Source of the DNA: Pararhizobium sp. IMCC21322
Lineage (GTDB): Bacteria; Pseudomonadota; Alphaproteobacteria; Rhizobiales; GCA-2746425
Length of the DNA: 64,000 nucleotides
Direction: 5' to 3'
NCBI RefSeq assembly: GCF_030758295.1
Contig: NZ_CP132335.1
Span: forward strand, 1,712,412 to 1,776,411
The position numbers were made by a program, and so were the translations under genes. Shown piece after piece: positions 1 through 8,555 of this stretch (positions are counted from its first letter, which is position 1; each line of letters begins with the position of its first letter). The notes under the pieces are model-generated. The model was not told the origin of the DNA and did not search any database. It worked only from the letters and a program-made list of their open reading frames with translations.

Positions 1-325
1 CAAAAAAAGCGAGAGTGGCGTGGTGTCACCAAGTATTTTGGACATGGCATTCCACAAAAGGGAAAATTGAAATATCCCTAGAGCTGCGAGCGATAATGTA
101 TTGAAACCAATGCCTGGTTTGTTCGGCAGTGCGAAGTTTCCACCATTGTCCCCGGTTTCTGAAAAGGGATTTTCTTCTGCGTAGTCAGTCACGTTCCGTG
201 TCATGTCTTGCTCCAGAATTCAGGACGCAAAAATTCATTGCCGCAAACCGCGCGCATGAAAGCACCGCCCCGATTGTTGAGGTTGATAGGGTTTGGTTGA
301 TTGAATTAGGTAGGCCGAGAAGTGG

Positions 326-559
326 TTAGACCAGAGTCCAGCCGATGCCCCGGCAGCCAGGACAAATAAAATATCTCCTCCAGCAACCCCGCCCCCTGCA
401 CACAGGGCATGAAATTTGCTCAAGGGCACCCATGTCAAAATCCGCATCCACTAACGCAGTGGCAGGAATTTGGTCAAAGTCTTCCCAATCTATCGCCGGG
501 AATACATCTGCATCAAAACTTGATACTGTTGGCCAGTATCGGGAGATATCCATGTCCAT
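326..559 (-). CDS. Small protein with paired Cys-Gly zinc-ribbon motifs
   Basis: A 77-residue protein. The C-terminal third has two motifs, CPVCRGRG and CPGCRGIG, spaced 16 residues apart, like the CxxCxGxG units of DnaJ-type zinc ribbons, so it probably binds one zinc ion. The N-terminal half is acidic and has no recognised domain. The ATG at 559 is preferred over the ATG at 577 because an AAGGA lies about nine bases before it. It is divergent from the gene at 708. Function is unknown; binding of a nucleic acid or protein partner is a guess. Confidence 0.5.
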   Translation of the reverse strand: MDMDISRYWPTVSSFDADVFPAIDWEDFDQIPATALVDADFDMGALEQISCPVCRGRGCWRRYFICPGCRGIGWTLV

Positions 560-707
560 CTTAAAATGTTCCTTCATATTGGCTTTGCTGAACCCGCAGA
601 TGTTGACAAAACAATGCGGTCACCCCTCCCCATAAATTAGAAAACCGGGTATGTGAGGGGGGCGTCTTGGGGTAACGGGTAGTTGTGAGAGAAGGACGTT
701 TTAGATA

Positions 708-1520
708 GTGAAGTCGTGGGTTATTGACTGGCAAACAGCCAATATTAGAGAACGCAAAATTCTCTATCGGTACACACGTGATCAAAAACGCAAATTACAC
801 ATTGGATGGCTAGGCGTCTTCCAAACCGCTTTGACGACTGCTGTCGGCAATGATTACGAAAACAATTTCCGCAAAGGGAAAATTTCCGGTGAGAGAGCGG
901 CAGAGATATTTCAGTGGATTGCCGGACAGAGCCAGACGATTGCCGATCAAATAGAAGATGAAATATTGCGTGCGCGAGAGAAGGATGACGAAAACGTAGA
1001 GCAGTCTGCCACATCATGGAACGAATTATTACAACAGCAAGGTCGTTTTGAGAATATCGAGGTTTATCGTCATACACCCGAACTGAACATCGTGCGTTTT
1101 GCAAACCCGGAACCACTCAGCGATTTACGCCTGCGATTGACAGACGAATTCCATTCCGAGGTTACACTTGAGGCACCAGGAACATTGGGTGTTCTACAGG
1201 GATATAAATCAGATTGGTATCTGTTACCGATCCTGCGAAATGGACATGTTTTAAAGATTACAACTGCGGGTAAAATCACTATTCCGGAACGCGATAAGGA
1301 TGGGGGTATCGACCCACTGAGCGAAGACGAAGATGAAGGCAAGCACCGCTTCGTCTTTCTCTGGAGCGCTGAAAACAATATTTTTTTACCTTGGCACAAA
1401 TGGCCATTTGACAGACCCATTTTACGAAGGCAGCTGGATGAATTCGCGCGGAATTTGTTTTTTTCTCCGAACGCTGATTGGCTGATCTATCGATGCAATC
1501 TCCTGATTGGAAAATCATAA
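708..1520 (+). CDS. Hypothetical protein upstream of Lit-like protease
   Basis: A 270-residue soluble protein starting with GTG. No family is recognised. The first 90 residues are basic and helical and could hold a DNA- or protein-binding helical domain; residues about 75-110 are highly charged and could form a coiled coil; the rest looks like a mixed alpha/beta domain with an acidic stretch (SEDEDEG). It lies directly before the metalloprotease gene, which either overlaps its end (TTG at 1507) or starts 28 bases after it (ATG at 1549), so the two are probably one transcript. It may be the sensor, inhibitor or partner of that protease, which is inference only. Confidence 0.6.
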   Translation: MKSWVIDWQTANIRERKILYRYTRDQKRKLHIGWLGVFQTALTTAVGNDYENNFRKGKISGERAAEIFQWIAGQSQTIADQIEDEILRAREKDDENVEQSATSWNELLQQQGRFENIEVYRHTPELNIVRFANPEPLSDLRLRLTDEFHSEVTLEAPGTLGVLQGYKSDWYLLPILRNGHVLKITTAGKITIPERDKDGGIDPLSEDEDEGKHRFVFLWSAENNIFLPWHKWPFDRPILRRQLDEFARNLFFSPNADWLIYRCNLLIGKS

Positions 1521-1548
1521 TAACAACGCGTATGGATTTAGAACGTTC

Positions 1549-2568
1549 ATGACAGGCGTATCTTTGTTTCAAACATTGTGTGATGAGGTTATCACTGACC
1601 TTAGAAATTATGCAGTGGAACTGGAAAACGAAATTGATTTTCCTGATTCTGCATATATCGCTGTCAATATTTCTGATTCAGATCAGGCGAGTGCCTCAGC
1701 GTCATGGAATGCAACAGACGGTTGTTATCAAGTCACACTTGACCGCGCCCTTTGTGTTTGGGCATTTGATGTTGCGGTAAATTCCAGCATACACATAGAC
1801 AGCGATTTCAATTCGAATGTATCACATCGGCTGAACTTATCCGATTACAGCCGAAAGTGGTCTATCGATGAGATAAACAGGAAATCTCGTTTGGCAGAAC
1901 AGAGACTGCCGCCACATCAAAACGGAGTGTGTCATTATTTGTTTGGCACTGTCTGTCTCGTGATATTCTGCCATGAGCTGGCACATATTTTCAGCGGCCA
2001 TGTGGACTATCTCAAATCTCGCCGGAAATCCGATTGCGTTCTAATTGACGAGTTGAACATTGCACGGCAATCAGAGAAAGCCACTGGTTTGCCATTGAGA
2101 TTTTTGGAATTTGAAGCTGATTATACTGGCGCGCGCTGGCTTGTTGAATTGGCTGGCGGGAAACGGTTTTGTCCCAGACTATGGCGTGGTTACACCGTTC
2201 AACAAAATCTTGTTATGGGCCTCTGGGCCTTCGTGCTTTTCACGATTTCACTGACAGAGGCAGTCAGTCATTCCGGCTATAAATCCGATCAATATCCAGA
2301 GCCGATGCTCCGATTCACAACAGCAGTTTCTGCAATGAACGGCATTTGGAACAAACAAGTGCCAGATGCCGAGTTTCAAGAAGAAATCTTCCTGCCTGTA
2401 GCCGATTTGTTACAAGCCTTTGAATCGCTTTATCCGGCAATCGATCATGCCAGGGATTTTGCTGACGCAAATTGGGCGAATGCAATGAAATACAAAGCAG
2501 CAAAACTTGCTACCGATCACAAGCAGATGACGCTCAAACTCGATCCTTACCGGTTCAATTTTATTTGA
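1549..2568 (+). CDS. Lit-like HExxH zinc metalloprotease
   Basis: A 339-residue protein with HELAH at residues 142-146, a further His at 151, and EFEAD at about 187-191. This is the layout of gluzincin-type proteases, in which two His and a downstream acidic residue hold zinc and the Glu of HExxH is catalytic. The spacing and the following small helix resemble the Lit phage-exclusion peptidase family (U49), whose E. coli member cleaves EF-Tu after phage T4 infection. Start chosen at ATG 1549; an in-frame TTG at 1507 would add 14 residues and overlap the previous gene. No signal peptide, so cytoplasmic. Lit-family membership is inferred from motif layout only; M48-like or ImmA-like proteases are alternatives. 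Confidence 0.6.
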   Translation: MTGVSLFQTLCDEVITDLRNYAVELENEIDFPDSAYIAVNISDSDQASASASWNATDGCYQVTLDRALCVWAFDVAVNSSIHIDSDFNSNVSHRLNLSDYSRKWSIDEINRKSRLAEQRLPPHQNGVCHYLFGTVCLVIFCHELAHIFSGHVDYLKSRRKSDCVLIDELNIARQSEKATGLPLRFLEFEADYTGARWLVELAGGKRFCPRLWRGYTVQQNLVMGLWAFVLFTISLTEAVSHSGYKSDQYPEPMLRFTTAVSAMNGIWNKQVPDAEFQEEIFLPVADLLQAFESLYPAIDHARDFADANWANAMKYKAAKLATDHKQMTLKLDPYRFNFI

Positions 2569-3229
2569 ATCAATTGTCTCAGCGTAAATGTGTGGCTGTC
2601 CGGGCGGGCTCTATTTCACTAAGCGCCTACCTTGCCAAGCGAAACCGAACCAACAGGTTGTTTCGGCGCATGCGCGTAACGATCCCTGACAGAAAAAAGC
2701 CAAGCGGACGGCAGTCCAAAGGGTGCTCTCGATCCCACGGCTTTGGCCGCTCCTGCGGGAACACCGGGAACCTTGGCTCACCGATCGACGCGTCCCGCCA
2801 CCTCAAATGTGGCTCCTGGCAGTCTTCATTTTATGGTGCCGTCGTGGACGGCGTTTTTAAGGACTGGTGGAGGCGGCAGATGTGCCGCCGCTTATAGTGA
2901 TGCCCGGCACACCGGACATGGAAACCATAGGCCAGCTTACACCGACACAAAACACCTGATCCAATAGCCAAAATCCTCCGGCCCGCTCCATTCACCTCAT
3001 TGCATTCGGCTCCCGTGTTGTCGGATCGGCTGGCGAGCAGCCGCCGCAAGCGGTGAGGCTTTGGGGTGTTTTGCTTTCGGCACAACCGTCCAAAGAGAAG
3101 TCGCCCCCGATAAATCGGAGGCGGCTTTTTTCGTTTTTGGACGCTCGCCGCGAGCAAGGTTTCATGTTCGGGGTAGACAGAAGAAAGTCTGAAAACCTCG
3201 TTTTTGAAAACCAACAATGCGAGGAAAAA
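2569..3229 (+). other. Non-coding leader region before ardA
   Basis: About 660 bases with no convincing gene. It is richer in G and C than its surroundings and contains several inverted GC-rich segments (for example around 2845-2895 and 3030-3055). It ends in a terminator-like hairpin before ardA. Possible readings are a structured leader, a plasmid control or transfer site, or remains of a lost gene; nothing seen decides between them. Confidence 0.4.
3101..3131 (+). terminator. Rho-independent terminator or attenuator before ardA
   Basis: The arms CGCCCCCGAT and ATCGGAGGCG (one mismatch) enclose a two-base loop and are followed by a run of six T. It lies about 100 bases upstream of the ardA start, so it would either end a leader transcript or attenuate ardA. 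Confidence 0.6.
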
Positions 3230-3739
3230 ATGACCCTGATATTTTATGCACAACCCTATGATATTTCTGCCGAAGGCTTCTATTTTCGATCTGTCGATGA
3301 GTATGAGAGCCAAGCGACAATCTTACGAAACAGCCACGGCCAAAAGGTCGAGGAATTCGAAATTCAATTCATTGATGGGGAAGGTATTGACTGTGAGCTT
3401 GCCAAAGTCTGGGGCTTAAACCAAGTCGAAATTGCCCGATTTATCGAAGCCGCAACCGATTGGGACAATGAGCAAAAAACCCGCTTCATTATTGCTGTTG
3501 GAGAATGTGGTTATTCACATGACCAGTTTGCGAATGATCCCGAAGATATTGAAATCGAAATTTACGAACTCGATAGCCTGAAAGAGCTGGCGTATCAGTT
3601 TGTAGAAGAAGGACTGTTTGGCGACATCCCTGAACGCATCCAGCACTATCTGGATTATGACGCTATCGCTCGCGATTTAGGTATCGATTACAGCGAAACA
3701 ACAATCAACAGCACGAACCTGATTTACAGGTGCGCTTGA
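3230..3739 (+). CDS. ardA: ArdA-family antirestriction protein
   Basis: A 169-residue acidic protein. The C-terminal half has the ArdA signature: an ELAYQFVEEGLFGDIPE segment followed by a YLDYDAIARDLG segment and a final IYRCA. ArdA proteins mimic the shape and charge of B-form DNA and block type I restriction enzymes, protecting incoming mobile DNA. The ATG at 3230 is preceded by GAGG at proper spacing; the longer reading frame from 3053 crosses the terminator and is rejected. It sits between a structured leader and a ParB-like gene, a typical setting for the early-entry region of a plasmid or conjugative element. Confidence 0.9.
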   Translation: MTLIFYAQPYDISAEGFYFRSVDEYESQATILRNSHGQKVEEFEIQFIDGEGIDCELAKVWGLNQVEIARFIEAATDWDNEQKTRFIIAVGECGYSHDQFANDPEDIEIEIYELDSLKELAYQFVEEGLFGDIPERIQHYLDYDAIARDLGIDYSETTINSTNLIYRCA

Positions 3740-3824
3740 TGGCGTCCTTAAGCCCCTGCACTGTCGGGGGTTTTGGGATGCAATCACGCATCATTTAATC
3801 CATTTATCAAAAAGGAAAATTATC

Positions 3825-5528
3825 ATAGAGTTACAACATATTGACCTAAGCCAACTTAAAACGACAAAATTGAATGTCCGTAAAATCGGCGCAAAAGAAA
3901 TTGATGATCTTGTACCAAGCATTCAATCTCTTGGTATTATTCAGCCGCTATTGGTGCGCAAGAATTGCGAGGGCTTCGAAGTCGTTGCGGGACAGCGCCG
4001 CTTTCACGCCTTAAGCAAGATTGCCGAAACAGGCGCTGTAGAACCTGTACCTTGCATTGTCATGCAGGACAGTGATGATGCCAAAGCAATTGAGGCGTCT
4101 TTAGCTGAAAACATTGCCCGTCTGCCAATGAGAGAAATTGACCAGTACAAAGCGTTTTCTGCCCTGTCCAAAAAAGGGACAGGCGTTGAAGATATTGCCG
4201 CGCAATTTGGAATTACCGACAGGCAGGTCAAACAGCGTCTTGCCCTTGGTAATTTATACGCGCCGATTTTAACCGCCTATGAAAAACAGGAAATAGGCGT
4301 CGATACAATCCGCTCCCTAACCTTGGCAACGCCGAAGCAGCAAAAAGCATGGTGGCAATTGTTCAAGAGCGACGAATACGCGCCCCAATTTCACGCGCTG
4401 AAAGCTTGGCTTTTTGGTGGGGCGAATATCCCGCTTGAAAATGCGTTGTTTGATGTCGCGGATTATAAGGGGCAGATTATTTCCGACCTTTTTGGGGAGG
4501 AAAGCTATTTTGATGACGCAGAGAAATTCTGGGCGCTTCAAAACCAAGCCATTGCCAAGCTGAAACAGGGTTTTCTGGATGAAGGCTGGCAGGAGGTGAC
4601 TATCCTTGATGTCGGAGAGTTTTATTACAGATGGGATCACGCTGAAACGGATAAAGACAATGGCGGCAGGGTCTATATTTCTGTCAGCAAGCTAGGTGAA
4701 GTCTCCCAGCATGTCGGTTATGTCACCCAAAAAGAAGCCAAGCGCAAACAGCAAGAGCAGAGCGGCGAAACGCCCGTATCCAAAAACGGCGAACTCACCA
4801 AGTCCATGCAGAATTATCTGGCCTTGCATCGCCATAGCGCGGTGAGAACCGAACTCCTGTCACATCAGGGCATTGCCCTGCGTTTGGCAGTGGCGCAGAT
4901 CATAGCGGGATCTTCGCTTTGGAGTGTTCAGGCCGACCCGCAAAAGGCCAATACGGACGCCATTGGCGAAAGCCTTGCAACCAATAAGGCGGAAAGCGTG
5001 TTTCAGGCCGAACGCGAACGGGTACAGAACCTGTTAGGCCTGTCTGGTGAAGACGGCGAACCCATCGTACCGCGCAAAACCGATTGGGGTAAAAGTCCTG
5101 ATCTTTACGCCATAGTCGCCAAGCTGCTGGAACTGGACGATGCCAGCGTCAATCTGGTTTTGACCTTTATCGTTGCCGAAACCCTGCCAAGCGGTTCTGC
5201 CCTTGTCGAAGTTTTGGGCGAAAAACTGGCGGTGAACATGGCAGATCATTGGCAACCGGATCAAACCTTCTTTGATCTCTTGCGCGAGAAGCAAGCACTC
5301 AATGCCATGGTTAAACAAGTGGCAGGCAAAGACACAGCAGACGCACATGTTGCGTCAACCGCCAAAGTCCAGAAGCAGATCATTCAGGACGGCTTGAGCG
5401 GCAAGCGCAAGAATGGCAAGCAGGACTGGCAATCGGGCTATATGAGTTTCCCCATGACCGCGTACACCAAAAAGGGCGGCATCGAAGCCTTGGACAGCCG
5501 CAAAGCCCTCAAGAAGCTGTTTAAATAG
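3825..5528 (+). CDS. Long ParB-like protein (plasmid type)
   Basis: About 567 residues. The N-terminus is a ParB/Srx-type domain (IIQPLLVR, GQRRFHAL, ENIARLPM), followed by a ParB-type helix-turn-helix near residues 110-150; the long C-terminal part is seen in plasmid ParB-like proteins of alphaproteobacteria. Such proteins bind centromere-like sites or regulate plasmid genes. The conserved ParB start region (residues reading ELQHIDLSQLKTTKLNVRK) begins before the first usable TTG at 3870, which would remove 15 conserved residues. The codon where ATG is expected, 3825, is ATA, nine bases after an AGGA. Start at 3825 is therefore inferred. No parA partner is seen. Confidence 0.85.
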   Translation: MELQHIDLSQLKTTKLNVRKIGAKEIDDLVPSIQSLGIIQPLLVRKNCEGFEVVAGQRRFHALSKIAETGAVEPVPCIVMQDSDDAKAIEASLAENIARLPMREIDQYKAFSALSKKGTGVEDIAAQFGITDRQVKQRLALGNLYAPILTAYEKQEIGVDTIRSLTLATPKQQKAWWQLFKSDEYAPQFHALKAWLFGGANIPLENALFDVADYKGQIISDLFGEESYFDDAEKFWALQNQAIAKLKQGFLDEGWQEVTILDVGEFYYRWDHAETDKDNGGRVYISVSKLGEVSQHVGYVTQKEAKRKQQEQSGETPVSKNGELTKSMQNYLALHRHSAVRTELLSHQGIALRLAVAQIIAGSSLWSVQADPQKANTDAIGESLATNKAESVFQAERERVQNLLGLSGEDGEPIVPRKTDWGKSPDLYAIVAKLLELDDASVNLVLTFIVAETLPSGSALVEVLGEKLAVNMADHWQPDQTFFDLLREKQALNAMVKQVAGKDTADAHVASTAKVQKQIIQDGLSGKRKNGKQDWQSGYMSFPMTAYTKKGGIEALDSRKALKKLFK

Positions 5529-5540
5529 CCGCCACTAAAT

Positions 5541-5575
5541 AAAAACCGCCCGTTGGTTTCGACCAACGGGCGGTT
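5541..5575 (-). terminator. Strong hairpin terminator between convergent parB-like and toxin genes
   Basis: A perfect 14-bp stem (AACCGCCCGTTGGT and its complement) with a TTCG loop. Read on the minus strand it is followed by TTTTTATTTA, so it ends the toxin-antitoxin transcript. On the plus strand no T-run follows, but the hairpin may also stop the parB-like transcript. Confidence 0.85.
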
Positions 5576-5602
5576 CTCTGCATCCGCAGTAAAAGCAAGT
5601 TT

Positions 5603-5878
5603 TTATGAATTTTTCCGATTTTGCGCGCCATGTAGAATGCGTCCAATGACAGCAATTTGTTTTTCAACCCGGTATAGAATGATGTGTTTTCCATGCACAA
5701 ATTGGAACGTGCGTTTAGAATAGGCACGACCTATTTTATGGTTGTCACCAATGATTTCAAAAACGGCATCAAGTTCATGCAGATATTTATCTGCCTGCCC
5801 TTCGCCGAACGTTTTAAATGTGTGCGTGTAAATATCTTTGAGGTCGCGTTCTGCCCGCCGGGATAGTCTATGCGCCAT
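5603..5878 (-). CDS. ParE/RelE-family toxin
   Basis: A 91-residue protein of the RelE/ParE fold: an N-terminal helix pair (LSRRAERDLKDIYTHTF) and a C-terminal strand region ending RILHGAQN. ParE toxins inhibit DNA gyrase; RelE-type ones cleave mRNA. The sequence fits ParE better. The ATG at 5878 was chosen because it overlaps the antitoxin stop by 11 bases and fits the family length; an upstream extension to 5914 lacks similarity. It is the downstream gene of the pair, as usual for ParDE. Confidence 0.85.
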   Translation of the reverse strand: MAHRLSRRAERDLKDIYTHTFKTFGEGQADKYLHELDAVFEIIGDNHKIGRAYSKRTFQFVHGKHIILYRVEKQIAVIGRILHGAQNRKNS

Positions 5879-6083
5879 CCCTGATATCGGCTTTTGCCTC
5901 TGCAATGATATCACTCATTGACTTGTCGCTGACACCGCTTGAAAAACCTTCTTCAATGGCATCTTCCAGAGCCTGACGCTTTTCTTCGGTTGAAAGCTTA
6001 TCAAAGGCGCGTTTTTGCGCATCCGTCGGCACAGCCCACGGATAAACGTTAATTTGAATTGTCTCTAGAACATCGTCTTTCAT
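5868..6083 (-). CDS. ParD-like antitoxin
   Basis: A 71-residue acidic protein just upstream of the ParE-like toxin and overlapping it by 11 bases. The C-terminal segment GFSSGVSDKSMSDIIAEAKA matches the toxin-wrapping tail of ParD/CopG-related antitoxins. It would bind and neutralise the toxin and repress its own promoter. The N-terminal half does not show a clear ribbon-helix-helix, so the DNA-binding part may be divergent. Confidence 0.75.
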   Translation of the reverse strand: MKDDVLETIQINVYPWAVPTDAQKRAFDKLSTEEKRQALEDAIEEGFSSGVSDKSMSDIIAEAKADIRDGA

Positions 6084-6214
6084 ACAGCAATTATAGCTTA
6101 AACCAACTCGATTTGCCAGAATTTTGATGACTTATGGTGTGGCCTGGGAGCCAGTACTGTCATTCAGCATCCGGCAGTGGGTTTCGACAGGCATCTTGAG
6201 GATTAAATCAATCC

Positions 6215-6784
6215 TTAATGACACAACTGCTCCGTTGGTAAAGCCCGCATTCTGCGGGATAGCGTCCATGGGTGCACTTTCAAAGAGGCCGCTGCATCTT
6301 TGATGGTTGTATCAGAGCTATCAATCATTGCTTTTGCGTCACGTACCTGTTCATCGGTAATTTTGGGCGGTCTGCCTAACCGGCTTCCCCGCTTGCGTGC
6401 CAAGACCAGCCCTTCAATCGTGCGCTCCGATATCTTGCGCCGTTCCCATTCCGCCGCTGCCGCTCTGCTTTGATATTCGTGATTTCCATCTGCCGTGCTG
6501 GTGTCGATGTTCATGTTCATGGCCTTGAATTTTATGCCACGCCGCCGAAATTCCTTCTCATAGACAATCGCGTCATACGTCGTCCTGAAAACCCGGTCTA
6601 AATCCCAGACAAGAAACGTATCGCCGCGCTGTAGCTTTTGGGCGATTTCCTCAAATATTGGCCGTTTTGCCGATACAGCAGACAGCACTTCAACGAAAAA
6701 TGCGTCACATAAGCCTTTCAGCCCCTCAATTTGACGATCAGGCCTCTGCATTTTTGTACTGATCCGAAGATATCCATATATCAT
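6215..6784 (-). CDS. Serine recombinase (resolvase/invertase family)
   Basis: A 189-residue protein. It opens with IYGYLRIS, the nucleophile being Ser9; LDRVFRTTYDAI and the helix ending in RAAAAEWERRKISERTIEGL match the catalytic and dimer domains; a C-terminal helix-turn-helix follows RLGRPPKI. It cuts and rejoins DNA at a res-type site through a phosphoserine link and probably resolves plasmid multimers or inverts a segment. The ATG at 6784 starts the family domain; a longer frame to 6910 adds unrelated residues. The upstream 190 bases are AT-rich and may hold its recombination site. Confidence 0.9.
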   Translation of the reverse strand: MIYGYLRISTKMQRPDRQIEGLKGLCDAFFVEVLSAVSAKRPIFEEIAQKLQRGDTFLVWDLDRVFRTTYDAIVYEKEFRRRGIKFKAMNMNIDTSTADGNHEYQSRAAAAEWERRKISERTIEGLVLARKRGSRLGRPPKITDEQVRDAKAMIDSSDTTIKDAAASLKVHPWTLSRRMRALPTEQLCH

Positions 6785-6973
6785 ATTTTTCAATGCGTTA
6801 GCTACATATGGTCGGTGACAAGCCAACCAACAAAATCGGTCCTTTTTGTGTGATCCTGAATTTGTGGGGAAGTGCCGGGATTGTGTCCAGCCAAGTCCTT
6901 GAAATTGCACGATTACAATTCAATTATAACAAAACCAAGGCATAAAAATCAAATTCCACAATATTGACCGATA

Positions 6974-7333
6974 ATGTTGAATAGAAAAGTTAATATATTA
7001 AGTAAATGTAAAAAAATATCAGCGATAATACTTTTATGTATATTTGGAATCAGTGGCATGGAGTCTGCAAAGGCGCAAAATGCCGGTGATATTATGAATA
7101 AGATGAGCGACGATCAGAGAACAGGGTATCTGGCAGGCGTTGTTGAGGGTTTGGCCTATTCCCGCTGGTTAAGGGATAATCCAAGCAATGTAGGAATGAA
7201 GTGCATTTATGACTGGTTTTATAACGGTGGTATCGATCTCCAAAGGTCGATTGATTCATGGTTTGACCGTCATCCCGATAAACCGGCAGGGCCGTTATTA
7301 TTTGTGCTGATCAAGAAAGAATGCGGGGAATAA
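6974..7333 (+). CDS. Small exported protein, Rap1a/Tai-like in outline
   Basis: A 119-residue protein with a signal peptide (hydrophobic residues about 15-30, cleavage near SAKAQ). The mature part has GYLAGVVEGLAY, two Cys (in GMKCIYDWFY and KKECGE) that could form a disulphide, and RHPDKPAGPLLFVLIKK. The pattern recalls small periplasmic proteins of the Rap1a/Tai immunity type, but the match is by outline only. Local DNA is AT-rich. It overlaps the start of the next gene by 13 bases, so the two are co-translated. Confidence 0.65.
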   Translation: MLNRKVNILSKCKKISAIILLCIFGISGMESAKAQNAGDIMNKMSDDQRTGYLAGVVEGLAYSRWLRDNPSNVGMKCIYDWFYNGGIDLQRSIDSWFDRHPDKPAGPLLFVLIKKECGE

Positions 7334-8073
7334 GTTTGGTTCAATTAGGTGACCATTTCAAAGACAAAAACGGCAACCGCATAAATCAGGCGGGCCAACA
7401 GCGTTGGTTTATCAAGGCACGTCAGGATAAGCAAAGGCGGGATGACGCCGCCGAGAAATTGGATGACAACATACTTGCTACCGCCGCTGAAACTGTCATG
7501 GCGACACAAATTCAGATTGAGGCCTTTGAAGCCAAACTGGACAGCTACGACGAAGCAACCGTTATTGCCTTGATGGAAAATCAAGCGGCAATGGATTTAA
7601 TCACCGCCCGCATAAATGATCTTCTGGCACGCGCTCATGTCATGGAAGATGGAAGGCGGGTTTTCAAAACGGAAGATGGTGCTCAGGTTTTTGATGAATT
7701 CGGACAAGAGGTCAGCCCAGAAGAATTGGATTCTGATCTTATTGACGCGACACATCCAACCTGGGAAAGCTTTTCCGCACTCGATGAACAGCGAACCCAG
7801 CTTAGCCAAGAGCAGCAAGAACTTTTTGAGTTTCAGGAAAAAGTTGACGCCGCACGGGTCGAAGCATCCGAGGAAGGGCTGACAGAAAAGCGACTTGAGG
7901 AACTGGATGCGGAGCTGTTGGATGCGATGCCGCCAGAAGTTGGAATGCATATTGTGGGATATCAGCCGCCATCACCAGCGCCCGACATGACAGCCGCTTT
8001 TGCTGCCAAAGCCATGCCAGCCATAATCCCATCAACCACAGGCGTTCAGGCTGTTTACAAACCAGAAATGTAA
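7321..8073 (+). CDS. Coiled-coil hypothetical protein
   Basis: A 250-residue, strongly acidic protein. Residues about 25-110 and 150-200 are rich in Glu, Gln, Leu and Ala with heptad-like spacing and probably form coiled coils; the last 40 residues are Pro/Ala-rich and look disordered. No catalytic motif is seen. It overlaps the preceding exported protein gene, and a similar coupling would be expected for a transfer- or stability-related gene pair on a mobile element; this is inference. Confidence 0.6.
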   Translation: MRGISLVQLGDHFKDKNGNRINQAGQQRWFIKARQDKQRRDDAAEKLDDNILATAAETVMATQIQIEAFEAKLDSYDEATVIALMENQAAMDLITARINDLLARAHVMEDGRRVFKTEDGAQVFDEFGQEVSPEELDSDLIDATHPTWESFSALDEQRTQLSQEQQELFEFQEKVDAARVEASEEGLTEKRLEELDAELLDAMPPEVGMHIVGYQPPSPAPDMTAAFAAKAMPAIIPSTTGVQAVYKPEM

Positions 8074-8161
8074 TTGATGGATGCCTGTGCCGATCCAGCG
8101 GCAGCACTGCTGTCTCCAAACCATAACCCAGCCTTTCAACCTGACTAGATGCAAAGAGGTT

Positions 8162-8536
8162 TTACGCCGCATCTTTCTCTTGCCATGCGCGATTGAGCGA
8201 ACGGATAAAATGATAGAGATGTTTACGCCCGTCATTATCCGGTAATTCCATGATCTCCGCCGCGAGGAGTAATCCGGTACGGTTTGTATTGGTCGCTGCC
8301 GGATGCTGGTCAGTCTCGCCATAGAAAAAGCCGACTGGCGTGCTCAGCGATGCGGCACATTTGCCGATTGCTTCCGCAGTCAATGGGATTTCACCCGCCT
8401 CGTATCGTTGCATTGTCGGGGTTGAAACACCCAGTCTCTCGCCCAGAACCTCTTGCGACCACTTGTTGAGACTTCGTATCTGCCGGACACGAAAGCCCAG
8501 CTCGACGTTGAATTTGTTTTTCTGTTTCTTTTTCAT
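8162..8536 (-). CDS. XRE-family regulator
   Basis: A 124-residue protein with a helix-turn-helix at about residues 15-70 (RVRQIRSLNKWSQEVLGERLGVSTPTMQRYEAGE), a Cro/CI-type DNA-binding fold. The C-terminal 50 residues may form a short dimer helix. Start at ATG 8536 is preferred because GGGGG lies five bases before it; upstream ATG codons at 8551 and 8548 are possible. It overlaps or abuts the 3' end of the gene at 8996, so both may be one transcript. Confidence 0.8.
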   Translation of the reverse strand: MKKKQKNKFNVELGFRVRQIRSLNKWSQEVLGERLGVSTPTMQRYEAGEIPLTAEAIGKCAASLSTPVGFFYGETDQHPAATNTNRTGLLLAAEIMELPDNDGRKHLYHFIRSLNRAWQEKDAA

Positions 8537-8555
8537 TGCGGCCCCCATCATCTGA

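Noticed and set aside
1549-2568. ImmA/IrrE-type phage regulator protease
   Set aside because: ImmA proteins are about 130-300 residues with HExxH near the N-terminus and a regulator partner with helix-turn-helix; here the motif is at residue 142 and the following EFEAD helix fits Lit or M48 better. Not fully excluded.
2472-2967. Overlapping plus-strand frames after the metalloprotease
   Set aside because: No ribosome site, low-complexity Ser/Arg/Gly composition, and they lie over structured GC-rich non-coding DNA.
3053-3229. Longer N-terminus for ArdA
   Set aside because: It would read through a terminator hairpin; ATG 3230 has a good ribosome site and fits family length.
6785-6973. Defined res site for the serine recombinase
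   Set aside because: AT-rich with short inverted segments, but no set of three paired half-sites could be shown.
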